DNA of 64,000 nucleotides from Heliocybe sulcata (lineage: Eukaryota > Basidiomycota > Agaricomycetes > Gloeophyllales > Gloeophyllaceae): assembly GCA_004369045.1 (NCBI GenBank), contig ML213503.1:248001-312000 (forward strand), in the 5' to 3' direction. The position numbers and the translations under genes were made by a program. Each line of letters opens with the position of its first letter. The first letter of the stretch is position 1. The notes under the pieces were generated by a model that was not told the DNA's origin, made no database searches, and worked only from the letters and a program-made list of their open reading frames with translations. This document shows positions 13,849 to 28,121 of the stretch, piece by piece.

Positions 13849-14018
13849 GACTGTACAGTCCCGTCGTTTCGATAATCATATGTATAAATATATCGTTCTG
13901 AAGCGAGGCAAGACAAGTACAAGAAACAGCAATAACAAATAAGGTATGGCGCCGAATCGAGGAAGACACACAAATTCAGTTCGAGACGCATAACGTTCTG
14001 AAATCATCCATGATGATA

Positions 14019-14686
14019 TCACACCTTAACCCGCTTTGCGTTCTGCTCATCCACCTCATCCGCTTCTTCGTCAAAGCCCTCATCCCCAACAGCGTCTCCG
14101 CTCCCAATAACGCCCGGACCCTCGTCCTCTTCGAGCTCGCCCCTTGATCTCTTCACAGCCTTGCTTGTAGTGACAGTAGAGTCACCTGCGACGGAAGGGG
14201 GCAACCTGCCGTCCGCAGGTATATACTGCTCTTTTTCGGCATCGTCCCCCTCGAACTCGTCATCCTCCTCCTCCTCTTCTTCTTCTTCGTCACCTTCAGC
14301 ATTGGCACCGTTTACCTGAGAGCGGCAAGGGTGAGTTCAGGGCGGATTGTGTAAGCATGAGGAGTACGTACACCCAGGAGTAGGGCAGTCAGACTTGCTT
14401 GGCTCTATAGTAGACAATCCATATGAACAAAACCCATTGACCACAGTGGAAGTGGACGTACTTCTTGCGGCTCAACCTCGCCCTCCGCATCGCCATCTTC
14501 GACGTCCTCATTATCATCCTCAAACCCGCCTGTTTCCTCCTCCTCTTCCTCCTACATGCCACAGCCCATTAACTCTCCACTACGGAGCCGACAACATATG
14601 CCAAAACGCACCGCAATATCGTACTCATCACTCTCCTCGCCCTCCGCATCCTCGACGCTCTCCACGGGCTTCGATTCCTCAGACAT
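14019..14686 (-). CDS. Small highly acidic, probably nuclear protein (unknown function)
   Basis: I rebuilt three exons. Exon 1 starts at 14686 (MSEESKPVESVEDAEGEE). Exon 2 holds EEEEEETGGFEDDNEDVEDG. Exon 3, after CTCAG, starts VNGANAEGDE, has a run of Glu/Asp, then KEQYIPADGRLPPSVAGD, and ends at a TGA with the basic patch NAKRVKV. The product is about 155 residues, more than a third Glu or Asp, with KRSR and KRVKV as possible nuclear signals. Such composition fits a histone chaperone-like or nucleolar acidic protein, but I recognise no family motif (a CHZ1-type chaperone motif is not clear). Unknown function; the gene model is fairly firm because all three frames keep the same composition. 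Confidence 0.65.
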
Positions 14687-16208
14687 GGCGGACAGCTGGC
14701 AAGGCGCTGGTATTATGTTACGGTTGAACCTGCTAGGAACCAGACGGGATTACAGAGCAGTTCGCACATCCGCCCATGGCTGATGATGAGCGCATAGTGG
14801 CGGCCCATGGGAACCGCTATAATTGAAATGGTGGGTAGGCTTGGGATAGACGCAGGCGCTGGATCCAGGTCACGGTGTGGCACCGAGTAAAGATGTTTGA
14901 GGATGGGCGGCGGGCCGCTACGAAAGGGCGTGACGACTATTAGGAGCAACAGGTATGATCAAACTATATCTAAAGTATATCGTACATGGTATAGATCCGA
15001 TATTGAGCCGACAAAGCCATTATGATAGATACGATGTAGGCAAGATGTAAGGGAAAAGACACAAGGCTGCTATAGCTGCCAAATCTGCCGCTCGGACTGC
15101 AAGCCGCAGATCTGAGCTTAGACGAAAAAGGCTGAAAAAGGCTGGAGAGTAGCAACGCCTCCAGGCTTGCAGGGAGCACTTATCTAGACTTCATTTCAGA
15201 GTGCACCGGGAGAGCTTCTGATTGCGGGATTTCGAGCATGGACCGTTGAGACAAGGAGGGTCCTCATCGCCCTTCAGTATTGGACAGTACCAGAATAAGC
15301 CCAACGGGAAGAAGTCAGACAGAGTGATATCCAGTCGGTTGATTGCGGCCAGTCTGGCAGAAGAACGGGGATAGCGAAGTTGAAATCCGTAGAGGCGACA
15401 AGAGGTGGCAATCGGTCACGGAGGACAAAACAGGGACCATTCCTGACGCAAAGCTATTCAGGTGAACGTCAGGTGCAGCGTCAGATGCGGGCGAGGAGGA
15501 CCCCAGCGGTTACCGCACAAGTGTTATCCAAGTCAAATTATTCGTATTCTCTTGTAAGGCTGAGCAGCTCAAGCTTAGGCTCGGCTGACCACCAGGAGGG
15601 ACAACACAGGGCACCCATACAGTATACGAAGGAAACAATCTAGCAGCCGCCAGAAATAATGCCAGCGCCATGGAATGCGAGACAAGACTGAATGCGACTC
15701 GCCCGCTCTTTCTCCGCAAATGTATTTTACGGCCTTGAAGGCTGCTGGGCTCTGCCTTCTAAGTACACACCAGGGCCGCAAAAGTAACCAGCACCTAGAG
15801 CTCCATGCCATGCAGAGGTGATCGTGGAACCGGGCTCTGCAGGTTGGAATGCGTGCACGTTCACACACCTCGCCTTCGCCTAGAAATAGATGATATCCTC
15901 CTGAACAGGCAGTTCGGACGACACAGAATACTGTGCTCGTGGTATTTCATGGGACGAAGTCGCTGGAAATCATACATCGAGAGCCAGTATTTTGCTGATT
16001 TGAAGTCGAGCAAAAGCAACTCTCGAGTCACGCCAGTACGTAGTAAGCCATCACCTCTCTAGACCGCAGATGAGTCGCAATGAGATATCAGATGCAGAAA
16101 CGTCAAGAGAGACCGCTAAGACTATGCAGCCGAGGGAGAGTTCTTGCGCTGAGAAGGACGGCGTTTACCCAGATGGTGGAAGGATAAGATGCACCGTGTG
16201 GAATCCGC
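14687..16208. other. Gene-poor intergenic stretch
   Basis: About 1.5 kb with no recognised gene. Open frames occur in several frames on both strands (for example 15380-15643 plus, 15575-15868 minus) but none shows a family motif or consistent splice structure. Part should be the promoter of the acidic-protein gene on the left and of adenosine kinase on the right. Confidence 0.35.
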
Positions 16209-16279
16209 GACCCACCCTCTTTCCTTCGACTCTTCACCCTCTGCTGCTCGCCTCCCTACTCGTTTGAACCGACCTCGAC
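16209..16279 (+). promoter_or_regulatory. Pyrimidine-rich leader before adenosine kinase start
   Basis: The 70 bases before the ATG are dominated by C and T (CCCTCTTTCCTTCGACTC and on), a common feature of core promoters and leaders of well expressed fungal genes. No TATA box is evident. Confidence 0.4.
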
Positions 16280-17594
16280 ATGGCCAACATCAAGCTTTTT
16301 GCCATGGGCAACCCCCTGCTCGACATGCAGGTCCGTGACGGCGAGGCTCTCCTCGAAAAGTATGGTGTCAAGGCCAACGACGCAATCCTCGCTGAGGAAA
16401 AGCATATGCCTTTGTGAGATCGCACATGAGAAATTCACGCAAGCCGGTGCTGATTGTGGAGCAGGTACGAGGAGATCGTGCAGAAGTACCAGGTCACGTA
16501 CGTCGCGGGCGGGGCATCCCAAAACGCTGCTCGCGGTGCCGCTGTATGTAACTGATGCGCTCCCATCGAGTCGTCGTAGGCTGACGATGTATATCTGCAG
16601 TACGTCCTGCCTGCTGGATCGGTCGCGTTCACCGGATGCGTCGGCGATGACCAGCTCGCTGAACAACTGAGGGCTGCGAACAAGCGGGAGGGTTTGCAGG
16701 AGGCTTACCTTGTGAAGCCTGGAGAGAAGACCGGTGCTTGTGCAGTCATTATTACTGGTCACAACCGGTATGTCTTTTATCTACAGGAGTGGTCCATATG
16801 TTATCTTATATCAACCCATTCTAAGATCTCTGGTTACAACGCTGCGGGTGGCGGAGAAGTTCGAGCGGAGCCATTTGACCTCCCCGGCTGTCGCTCCCTT
16901 AATTGAGAGCGCGCAGATGTACTATGTGGAAGGATTCTTCCTGACGCACGGTACCGAGTCTGTTCTCTACCTCAGCAAGCAGGCTGCTGAAGCCGGCAAG
17001 GTAAACCTACTTCTGCGTCGCAGACTTACTCCCGCTACTCCCGCTAACTACGTCTATCACAGACATTCATGCTCAACCTATCCGCCCCCTTCATTCCCCA
17101 GTTCTTCCAAGTCCAGCTGCAACAAGTTATCCCCTACTGCGACTTCATCCTAGGCAACGAATCCGAAGCTGAGGCATGGGCCGAGGCTACCGGCCAACCC
17201 GACAAGAAGAACTACGCCGCCGTTGCCAGGGCTATCGCCCTCCTCCCCAAGGCGAACCCATCCCGCCCCCGCACGGTCATCATCACGCAAGGCCCGCGAT
17301 CGACTGTCGTCGTCTCCTCCGCTGACCCTGAGCAGCCAAAGGTGTTCCCAGTCAACCCCCTCAAGGACGAGGAGATCGTCGACACCAACGGCGCCGGCGA
17401 CGCATTTGCAGGCGGGTTCCTTGGCGCGAACGTAAGCGGAAAGACACTTGACGAGGCGATCTTGGTTGGCCACAAGATGGGTGCGATGTGCGTTGGACAG
17501 GTGAGTGGTTTCGCGATGAGCTTTCATCATCAAATGCTTATCCTCTCTTTAGGTCGGCCCTCAATTCAAGTGGCCCAAGGTTAATGTACTCTAG
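16280..17594 (+). CDS. ADO1: Adenosine kinase (pfkB family)
   Basis: Phosphorylates adenosine to AMP, which recycles adenosine from the methyl cycle and keeps S-adenosylhomocysteine low. Starts MANIKLFAMGNPLLDMQV; the family motif YVAGGASQNAARGAA (near residue 65), GCVGDDQLAEQL, and the pfkB signature 2 DTNGAGDAFAGGFLG, whose Asp in GAGD is the catalytic base, are all present. Six or so short introns; the last joins CVGQ to VGPQFKWPKVNVL and the TAG at 17592-17594. About 340 residues, as expected. All key residues that I can see are intact. Confidence 0.95.
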
Positions 17595-17948
17595 ACGCTG
17601 TATTTTATCATTATATATCGCATACGCTCTCAACAGCGTCCTGTATCCACTAGTGCTTTTCTATAATTCAACTTGCATGGGGATCACACTGTCAATAACG
17701 TTTATTTACTATCAGTCCATAACACTTCGACGGCGAGAAAGCTGCCGTGACAACGCAATGAAAGAAATAAGGTAGGAAACAAAAGCGTAAGCTAGTTTAC
17801 TGTACAAGGTTCCTAGTACAAGATTCCTGTTCATGCGGCAGGGGGCGACGAGAGGGATTCCTATCCGGTGGATAAGTGAAAGGTCCAGCAACAGTGACCC
17901 AAAGCGGATCATACCTGCGTCAACAACTCGGCTTTTCACACAAGGAAG
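17595..17948. other. Convergent 3' intergenic region
   Basis: About 350 bases between the stops of adenosine kinase and the zinc-finger gene. It should hold both 3' UTRs; AT-rich around 17600-17710. Nothing else seen. Confidence 0.4.
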
Positions 17949-19574
17949 TTAGTGTGCTGCAAAAGAGTCAAGATCAACACACGGTAGCTCACCCGGATTT
18001 AACATAGGCTCACCGTCCTCAGTGAGCAATGATTCCATCGGCGGCGGCTGGAGAGCCTGCTGAACTTGCATTTCCTCCAGCTGCGGATCTATGTCAGCCT
18101 CTCCATCCGCATCAGCCTCTGTATCCATGTTTTGAGCGTCCTGTTCTATGGTTGAGGAGGGCTCCATTACTTGCCCAGTTGGTGGTACGTTCTCGGCTGA
18201 AGCAGGAGGGGCGGCTACATGCTCTTCTCCGGGCGCCGACTCCTCGGTAGTAGAGACAGCAGGCTGCGTGTCCACCTTGGGCGTTATGGCATCTATGACT
18301 GCCTGCATCGCTGCCGCTGTCATCTGCATCGACACAGGTTTTGGTTGTTCATCTTCCTGCACTGGTGCAGAGGGCGCTGTGCCGGAGCTGGCCTCCAGTG
18401 CAGGGTCGATAACGGAGACGGAAGGAGGAGTCGGAGACTTGACATCTCCTACCTGCGTATCTCCATCGCCGTCCTTCATCTCCACGTCGCCGCCTGCCAG
18501 TTGTGGGTCTACGACAGCAGCGGCGGGAATCGCAGCCGATGCTTCTTCGGAACCAGGCGCTCCTTCGGGAGTTCCTTGTGCAGGAGGTAGTCCGGCTGGC
18601 GGTTGATTCTGATCCGCATTGATGGCTGGCTGCTGAGGCTGAGTAGCACCCGCAGAGGCCCGATAGTAAGGCGAAGGATGATAGTATGACTGGAACTGGC
18701 CCATCTGAGGCGGCCCCCCTTCCGGTGCCCAAGCCGGGGCACCCGGCCAGCTTCCCCTGGTCGCAGACGTCGGCAGGCCGATAGATGGCGGATAGTGCGA
18801 CTCTCCCGTCGGAGGGCGAGGCGGCATGTATGCTATGGCTGGTACTGGTTTGAAACGATCATTCAGACCTTAGCGAAAGTCTCACCTGGCATCGTATGGG
18901 GCCTGTAATAATTGGACTGCGTAACCGTAACCGGTATGGTCGTCTGAACTGATACCGTGGCAGTAGTCTTCGAGCCAGAGGCGGCAGGTGAACCGCTGGG
19001 TGACTTGGATGGATCCGATCCTTCGCCGTTGTCATCGACTTCCTCAATTACAACACCATTGTGTCTATATAACTGCATGGTCAGATGTGCTGAGGGTCAT
19101 CGGTCACTAGTCTCCTAACCTGGATTTCTGATGCCGTCGCAACGCGTCCGTCTACAGAAATTGAGATACATCTGTTCCAGAATAGCCCGAGAAACCACGC
19201 ACCCGAGTGAACGACGCATCACACTGAGGACAACGGCTTCGCCTGCGCAAGTCAATTCAGAGATGATAATCTGCGAAGAGCTGTCAACACGTACAATCCC
19301 GGCGTCGAATGCAGCTTCGTCGTTCTCTGGTGCCGCTTGAGATCGGCCTCCCTCGCAAATTGTTTATTGCAGCCATTTATCTTACAAGGCCAAACACCGG
19401 ATTCGGACGGCGTCTTTCTCCTTGCTGCTGCTGCTTTCTTCTTAGCAGCCTCTTTCTTCTCCTCAGGCTAGACGTAAAGCATGCCACACAAGCAGGTGGC
19501 GTCGAGGTCGGTGGCTGAAGAACCCTCATGAGTAGCACATCACTCACCGACTGCTTTATATGCGCTCTGACCAT
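17949..19574 (-). CDS. C2H2 zinc-finger transcription factor with long disordered C-terminus
   Basis: Two fingers appear only after splicing. Finger 1, exon 19467 downwards: PCKINGCNKQFAREADLKRH then H after six residues (C-x4-C-x12-H-x6-H). Finger 2 is split over two exons: CPQCDASFTR joined to TDALRRHQKSRH (C-x2-C-x12-H-x4-H, standard). A Lys/Ala-rich stretch (PEEKKEAAKKKAAAARRK) lies before finger 1. After the fingers come an acidic segment (GVVIEEVDDNGEG) and some 300 residues rich in Pro, Ala, Glu and Gln, typical of an activation region, ending LDSFAAH. The start is uncertain: I give the ATG at 19574, but an open, protein-like stretch (ISPPVPSIPAGDFDWEYL, near 19.63 kb) suggests more 5' exons up to about 19850. 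Targets unknown. Confidence 0.8.
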
Positions 19575-20162
19575 CGTTTCCCAATGCTTTCCGTCCTCAA
19601 CAATATCTCAGTCTCAACAGGTATTCCCAGTCGAAATCGCCAGCGGGAATGGAGGGTACGGGGGGTGAGATGGCCTGATGCGAGAGGTGGCGTTGGGTCC
19701 GTGCGCAACGCCACTGGGAAATTCCCGGTGGCGCGATTCCGGAACCACCCGAGCCGACCGCGGCGGTACTGAGATAGTCAGGTGACTCGGTCTTGTGGCC
19801 ATTTCAACGCGTCGGAACCACATAGACATCCCCGGAAAGATCACATTCAAAGTACCTGGTGCAAGCAGTTTGTCAGTTTGCCAGTCGCGGACGTATCTTC
19901 CACCTTAGTTATATTATTGTGTCCGTCGTAACAATAAATACAAGTAGTTTAAGCAGATGTGTGCAATCTAAGGAACGGATGACAGCAGTGAGCAAGAAAG
20001 CATTGACAAGAACATGAAGTACCGGCCTCATAAGAAAAGCAAGTATATGATACAGAGTAAGCATTAGTCCGTCCAGATAGTCTACGCCAAATCACTGCAG
20101 TACCCAAGATGACAAACACGAGAGGAAATTTCGTCGTGCTTGAGGACGCGCTCTTCCTGTGC

Positions 20163-22417
20163 CTAGTCTTCCTTATAACCCTTATCGATCTTTCTTGCCA
20201 ACAACCTCTTCTCGACATAGTGCATCATCCGCTTCAAATCACCCCACGTGAATAGCGCCGTGACGACGATCATCATAGGGATGGCAATCTCCCAAAAGCT
20301 ATGACATCCAAACCATCAGCAAGGTGCAAATGCGCGAGTAGGAAGGTAGGAGGACGTACAAGAGATCCGAGTGCGAGAGCGACCACATCGAGCTGAAGTT
20401 CATGCCGAAGTAACCCGTCAGGAGAGTCAAGGGGAGGAAAATGATAGTCGCGAGTGTGAGTCGGCGCCTGAGTGTCTGCGTTAGTAGTCATCGTGGTGGA
20501 CGGAAGACCATACGCACATGACTTCGTTCATCTCGTACGAGGTCATCTGTCAACGACTATCTCAGCAAGCAGCGCAGCGTTAAAAAATATGATTTCGCAC
20601 GTACATTAAATGTATAGTTGATCAGATTCTCCGCAACGTTCGCAAACATATCCACACTCGTCAGGATATACTCCATATGGTCAAACACATCCGCCAAATA
20701 AATCTTTGCCTTATGGCTCATGAACCCCTTCACCGGCCTACTCGGGTCATACTGCGCAGGATCGATCAGCGCAGCGCAGCGGTCAATATCGTACCGCCGC
20801 AACCCGTAGATGACAGTCTTGATTGGTTCTAACGTGCGCTTGTGCAGGATCAAATCGCCGGACACGATGTGTACTAAGGCAAGGTCATGCATGAGGGGGG
20901 ATGAGGGCGGGATGGGAGGGACATACAATGCCGGACCGTCTTCATGTTCGGTTTGAGGAGGACGTCGTGCTCTAACTTCACGAGTCTGTCTTGGTACTCG
21001 TCTACCACTTCCAGGCAGCGATCCACAACTGGGTATACCGATGTCAGTCGGGTCCTGCAACATGCATCAACTGTACTTACTGAGATCTAGTAAGCTTTGG
21101 ACGAGCAGGGATGCATCTGCAGTCAACCGCAAGGTTGTATCTCGCTGTCTTAAACGAGAGACAATGGGAGCCATGAAGTCCGCGTTCGGAGTCTGGGATA
21201 TCGAAATAACAGTGCCTTATGCCCGACGCTCATAAGCCGTGGATCCTTCATGGTGAGAGAATCACCTACCGTCCCGGAAGAGGAAGATACAGACCGGCTG
21301 GATCTTGACACCCACCCTTCCGCCCTTCTTTAACTCCTCAATCGTCCTAGCATCCCTCTCCCGCCTCTGTCGAAGTAAACTGTCCTTCCTCGCCACAGGC
21401 GGCGGATTCTCCGGATCCACCTTCATAGAAGCCATCCTATACGACGGCATCCGCTTCATCGTCCCCCTCCCGCTCCGCCTTGTCGAAAACTTAGAGTTCA
21501 TCGCCGACGAGTTTCCATAGACAGTCATATCATCCGAGTCCTCCGTGCTCCGCTCAGAGTCCCGGAATTTGTGGTCAGAGGGCTCCATGGGCACAGGTGA
21601 GGCTGAGCGAGGGAAGTCTGTGAATGTAGGGGGAGCGGGCTCCTCATCCGAGGCAAGAGAGTGGCTGAGGATACGGAGAAATAGGTGTTGCGGGTAGTAG
21701 TCTGCTTTTGAGCGAGCGTGGCCACGCTGGTGCAAGACATCCTCCAGGGCGAGCGGGTGCAAGTCTGGAAGTTGTCAACAATCGCACTACGTGTCTACAT
21801 AGCAAGGTCCACTTACTGAATTTCAGCGCCAGACTACTAATGACATCCCAGCTAATCCCAGCGACATTGATCCATCGCACCTTGACCCATGGTTCCTTTC
21901 TAAACGCCCCCTCGTCGCTGAGTATATCAATGAATTCCTTGTTCCTGTATTTGCCAGCCATGACATTCGTGCTCGAGTAGTCGATCATTTCAATGACGCA
22001 TTCTTGTCTGATATGGCCGTAGTGGAGAAAGGCAGACTGGCGACGCGGGTCGACACCGGGTTCCGCGCCTGCGCCTGTGCCCCGACCAGAGATGGCTGAC
22101 GAGGTCCGGTGCATTTGGATGACCTTCCGCACAGATGCTCTAAAGCGATCGCCTGGTGTTGAATGCATTCGGATATTTGGTCGTACAGGTGCCGCCGAGG
22201 GCATGGCTGCAGGTTCGGACGCCATAGATGTCGCTCCGACTTGCTTTCGCGCACCGTCCGCGACATCTGAGACTGAAGCTCCTCCAGGTACAACAACTGA
22301 CAGTGGTGGCCGCTGAACATCGACAGGTGAAGCAGTCTCGGGGAAGTCGAACTCGTCATCCAGGTCTGGGGTAAGTGACCGGCCCTCCGAGTCGGTAAAG
22401 CTGTTTTCGCGTGGCAT
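20163..22417 (-). CDS. CorA-family Mg2+ transporter (Alr1/Mnr2-like)
   Basis: Membrane Mg2+ channel. The N-terminus is a long acidic, Ser/Pro-rich cytosolic region of about 170 residues. The CorA soluble domain follows (VRWINVAGISWDVISSLALKF, then DLHPLALEDVLHQRGHARSK and YYPQHLFLRILSHSL). The C-terminal part has the long helix (DVFDHMEYILTSVDMFANVA, then ENLINYTFN), then TM1 ending in the diagnostic GYFGMNF (GMN motif, near 20400), a short loop, and TM2 (IPMMIVVTALFTWGDLKRMM) followed by a basic tail. The stop is at 20163. An insert rich in Ser/Arg (about 21.4-21.6 kb) separates the two halves of the soluble domain, as in other fungal Alr-type proteins. Plasma-membrane or vacuolar location cannot be settled here. 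Confidence 0.92.
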
Positions 22418-23686
22418 TTTGCCAAGGTCCTAAGACTGCCAAGGGTGTCAGAGAAATGGTCTAGCAATTGGGAGAGGGGGTATGAAGGAAATGCGAACGA
22501 AGAAATGACGGGCTCAAGGGTATATGTATTGAGGCATGAGGTTACAGGTACTAAACATAGGAACGCGATCAGGATAGAACACACCTCCGGATGCCCGAGA
22601 CCCTGCAAACTGCAAAACAATCCGGTGTCGAGGGAAATATTCAAGGACTGGTACTGCAGAGTGGTGTAGCCCAAGTCAAAAAATAGGGAGAACGTATATA
22701 TATCGAAGTTCACAAGAATATTGTCATGGGCTTCCTTTCTTCCCGCCGCACCAGAGGGCGACGCGGGCAATCTTCCCCGTCATCGTGAACGCCAACGAGG
22801 AAATAGATGTTTTGAGCATGGTGTGGTAGAAAGTCAAGACAGGGAAAGTAGAAGTAGAGAAACTTACACGCGTTACTGCTCCTGCCTATATATTGACGAC
22901 TTGTGAAGAGTGACTACTTGGATAAAAATATGCCTTCATAAAAGGTTATCGAATGTCTAAGTGGGGGTTGGAATTTGGAAACCAGTACGAATGGCATCAT
23001 TAGCTATTTCTCACGCCCGTTAGAGTTTCCTGGGTCTCTAAGTGTGGCAGCGCATATAACGCCCGAGCCACCCTTGAGCTTGAGATACGCATCACCGAGC
23101 GGCGATATCGATCGTACTATCATTATGCATGCGGGTCCGATGGCCACATAGTAGTTAGTGTAGAATTAAACACCAGTATGGCCTCTATTACTATCATGAC
23201 TTGTTTCGCATTATGCTGCAGATGACCCTCAATTGATATGGCAGCTAGCGTGCGACGTGGAGGCGTCGGATAACTCATGCTGAGCATAGGTGTTATGTGC
23301 ACGGAAACGATTTAGCCATACTCACAGTGGACAGCCTCAGAGATTGATCAGATAGCGGGGAATGAACGTCTCTCAACCAGAACAGCGGAGCGCAACAGAC
23401 TGAAGGGGATAACGGCTGAAATCCGTAACAAGTCAGCAAAGCAACGAGAGTACATCATACAGACAGCATATGGTCGAAATTGTCCCGGACAGTCTAACAA
23501 GAAACAGGATGGATCGATGACGACCGAGACCCTTGCCCTCGCCCTACAGGACCTATACCTAGCAAAAAACAATACATTATCATAGCAAAGCAAGCGAGCA
23601 GGGAGATCTAAGCAGCGGACAATACACAAAGCAAGCACGGATATTCTAATATACATACAGCACATCACAAAGCACGAGAGAGCTGA
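22418..23686. other. Intergenic: CorA upstream region and SNF1 3' flank
   Basis: About 1.27 kb. On the minus strand there is a TATATA-like box near 22887-22894 and another near 22694-22703, both suited to driving the CorA gene. Between them sits a 31-codon minus-strand open frame (22724-22819; start MLKTSISSLAFTMTGKIARV) that may be an upstream ORF. The part from 22900 to 23680 shows no gene that I can support. Confidence 0.4.
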
Positions 23687-25938
<2,252 letters not shown>

Positions 25939-27754
25939 GACGGCGAAGCCAGAGGCAGCGGCGAGCAAGAGCAAGCGAGTGTGGGGCAATGGAAGGAGGG
26001 CCGAGCGCGGATGCCGTGAGGCGAAGCTTCCCCTCTTTCCGTTCCTTATACAGACGACTTGCGGAACCAAAGGTTCTTCCAACGGAACTACTGCTTTCAG
26101 GTCGTCTAACTACTACAGGCAGCTGGGAAAGACTGGTCTCGCAGCGGGCAGCCGGAGGCACCGAGGAATTTTAATATTAACGAGTCCTCGGTATGTTTTC
26201 GCCCGACATAGGCTGGCTTATAGTCAAGTGCGCTGAGAAATTTTGCTTCATCGCGGAACGACTCTTGCTATATATCTATGTCGTGACATCAGCCCTACGT
26301 CGTGCTCGTTCTTTGCTCAATTGTTGGTACAGTTGTACCAGGAGAGGAGAGTCTGCAAGGAGGCTTGCCCTGCCGACTGAGATGCTGATCCTGCCACTAG
26401 GTTCTGCATAACCTTTCCAGCCAGTGGCATGCAACTTGCTCCACTGCGGATTCAGTAGGATCCAGGGTGCGAACTTTGGTCTCTCCGCTGTTGGCATCCC
26501 ACGTACTCCGCACTCCTGCGATGGACGCTGCCAGAGAGCAGCTGTTCTACGAGCTTTTAATCATGCTCGCTCTTGCCCTTTCTCCCTGGTCTACTGGGAA
26601 GGCCAGGCTCTCTGGGAAGGTGCCGCATCTCGACCATGCTATCTACATCAAGGCGCTACGTATGCGACATCGCGGGCTGTTCTCGGAACCCTCTGCTCAG
26701 CCCTGAAATGGCATCGGCGTCAATCCATCGCAGAGACGCGGGATGTCCCAGATAGCTTTGATTCTCTGGGCTTAACTGATAAACTCTAGTTAGAGTTGCC
26801 AACCGCTCCAACTGCGCTGTCTATCGGTGTCCTGCCCTGGAACTAGCCTTACTTCGTGTCCACCAGCAAGATTAGATTCTGACATATGCCCTCCTGTGGC
26901 TCACGTTACCGCATGGCCGTCTGGAACCTGCCGCTGATCTTTTCTCTCCCAACTTGGCAACCCCCTCGGTACGACTGCGGCACGATTGCGGACATCAAGA
27001 ACTCTGCTTGCTCCAACGCCCTACTCGATAGTGCGGTTTCGGCGATCTTAGCACATATCGTTCGTCAGTGGCTGAAGAGGGTGATTCTGTTGCTGTGGGA
27101 TGGGTCGGGTTGGTCAATATCATTAGTCCTGCCGGACTCCCGACCACGTTGCCTTGTGCCTCTCACGCGTTGTTCCCTCCCTGGACAACTACTCAGATAC
27201 CGGACCGGCTTCGTGTATATGGAGATTGCAAATCTGGTGCAAAAGCCTCCAGCCAGCGGGTGTCGTCTCGTTGTCAACTGCTTGACGGTGGCGTCTGCTT
27301 CGGATTCCCGTCCGTGATTCTTGCCTGGCCCGATGCTGAAGACCGAAGCCGGAAAGGAGCCCCGATACATGGCTCCCTGTTCGCCCCTGCCGCGCAGTAT
27401 ATTTGCATCTCTATTGCCAACTATACATCGCAGTGTTTTGTACCGATTGAAGCAGACAGCCAGCTATCGCCTATCTACAAGACGGTGCAAATATGACCGT
27501 TGTCCAAGCACCGTTGTCCCGTTTACGACGTACCGGAGACAAGCGAAAGTGCGTTGCTGAAGCGTGTCAGTGTTTTCCTCATTCTATGACTACCGCAGTT
27601 TCTGCGGTCCAGCAAGGTCTAGGCGAGTGTTTTAGCGAAGAGATCAAGAGTCTTCGCAGGGCGTATTTCTGCATCGATGTGCGCTGCCCCAAAGCAGCCT
27701 CATTCTGGATATCTTCGGGCCTGTGATGAAGGTCGGCTTGAAGCTTGACTGTGA
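25939..27754. other. Large unexplained intergenic stretch upstream of SNF1
   Basis: About 1.8 kb. Several overlapping frames stay open on the plus strand (26424-26789, 26467-26706, 26886-27317, 27068-27496), but they overlap in different frames, none matches a family I know, and I could not join them into a sensible protein. May hold the SNF1 promoter, a noncoding transcript, or a decayed gene or element. Confidence 0.3.
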
Positions 27755-28121
27755 TCATCGGTTGCTTGAAATGTTGCCCGCGAGAACAGGAGGTCTTCCA
27801 GACCAGTCCTCGTAGTCGTCATTAATGATCTTCAGGTCCACGTCTGGCTCGTATCCTTGAGGACAAGACGACTAGTTGTTAGTACGATACAGATGGTGTA
27901 GGAAACGGATTGGTGTCACCATTGGGAAGTGTAATAATGGGCTCGATGGAGTTGTAGGGCGATGTATGTATGATTACCTCAACTACCAACGTTTAAGAGA
28001 CAGCAGAACTCTGATTTACAAGCCGTATATTGGAAATCAAAGGCTCATGTGTAAAATGAATATCCTACGAGCGATGGCTGTTCCGGTGGTCCTTCACCTT
28101 GATAAGATGTTCCACTTCCAT
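27755..28121 (-). CDS. Small three-exon gene, about 60-residue protein of unknown function
   Basis: Found by reading the gap on the minus strand. Exon 1, 28098-28121, encodes MEVEHLIK and ends AAG|GTGAAG. Exon 2, 27920-27977, gives VIIHTSPYNSIEPIITLPNG and ends AATG|GTGACA. Exon 3, 27755-27855, starts after TCAAG with YEPDVDLKIINDDYEDWSGR, then PPVLAGNISSNR and a TGA. The three exons total 183 bases, exactly 61 codons. The sequence has a balanced, protein-like composition (acidic, with Pro, Tyr and Trp) quite unlike the other small frames in the gap. No signal peptide or membrane segment. I do not recognise the family. Exon 3 and its join to exon 2 are the best supported part; exon 1 is tentative. 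It diverges from SMC4 with 167 bases between starts. Confidence 0.5.

Noticed and set aside
15575-15868. Minus-strand frames with GALGAGYFCGPGVYL
   Set aside because: Looks a little like a secreted enzyme in one frame, but the stretch is short, has an alternative frame open, and no exons around it could be joined.
26424-27496. Overlapping plus-strand frames upstream of SNF1
   Set aside because: They overlap in three frames; I could not make one sensible protein from them.
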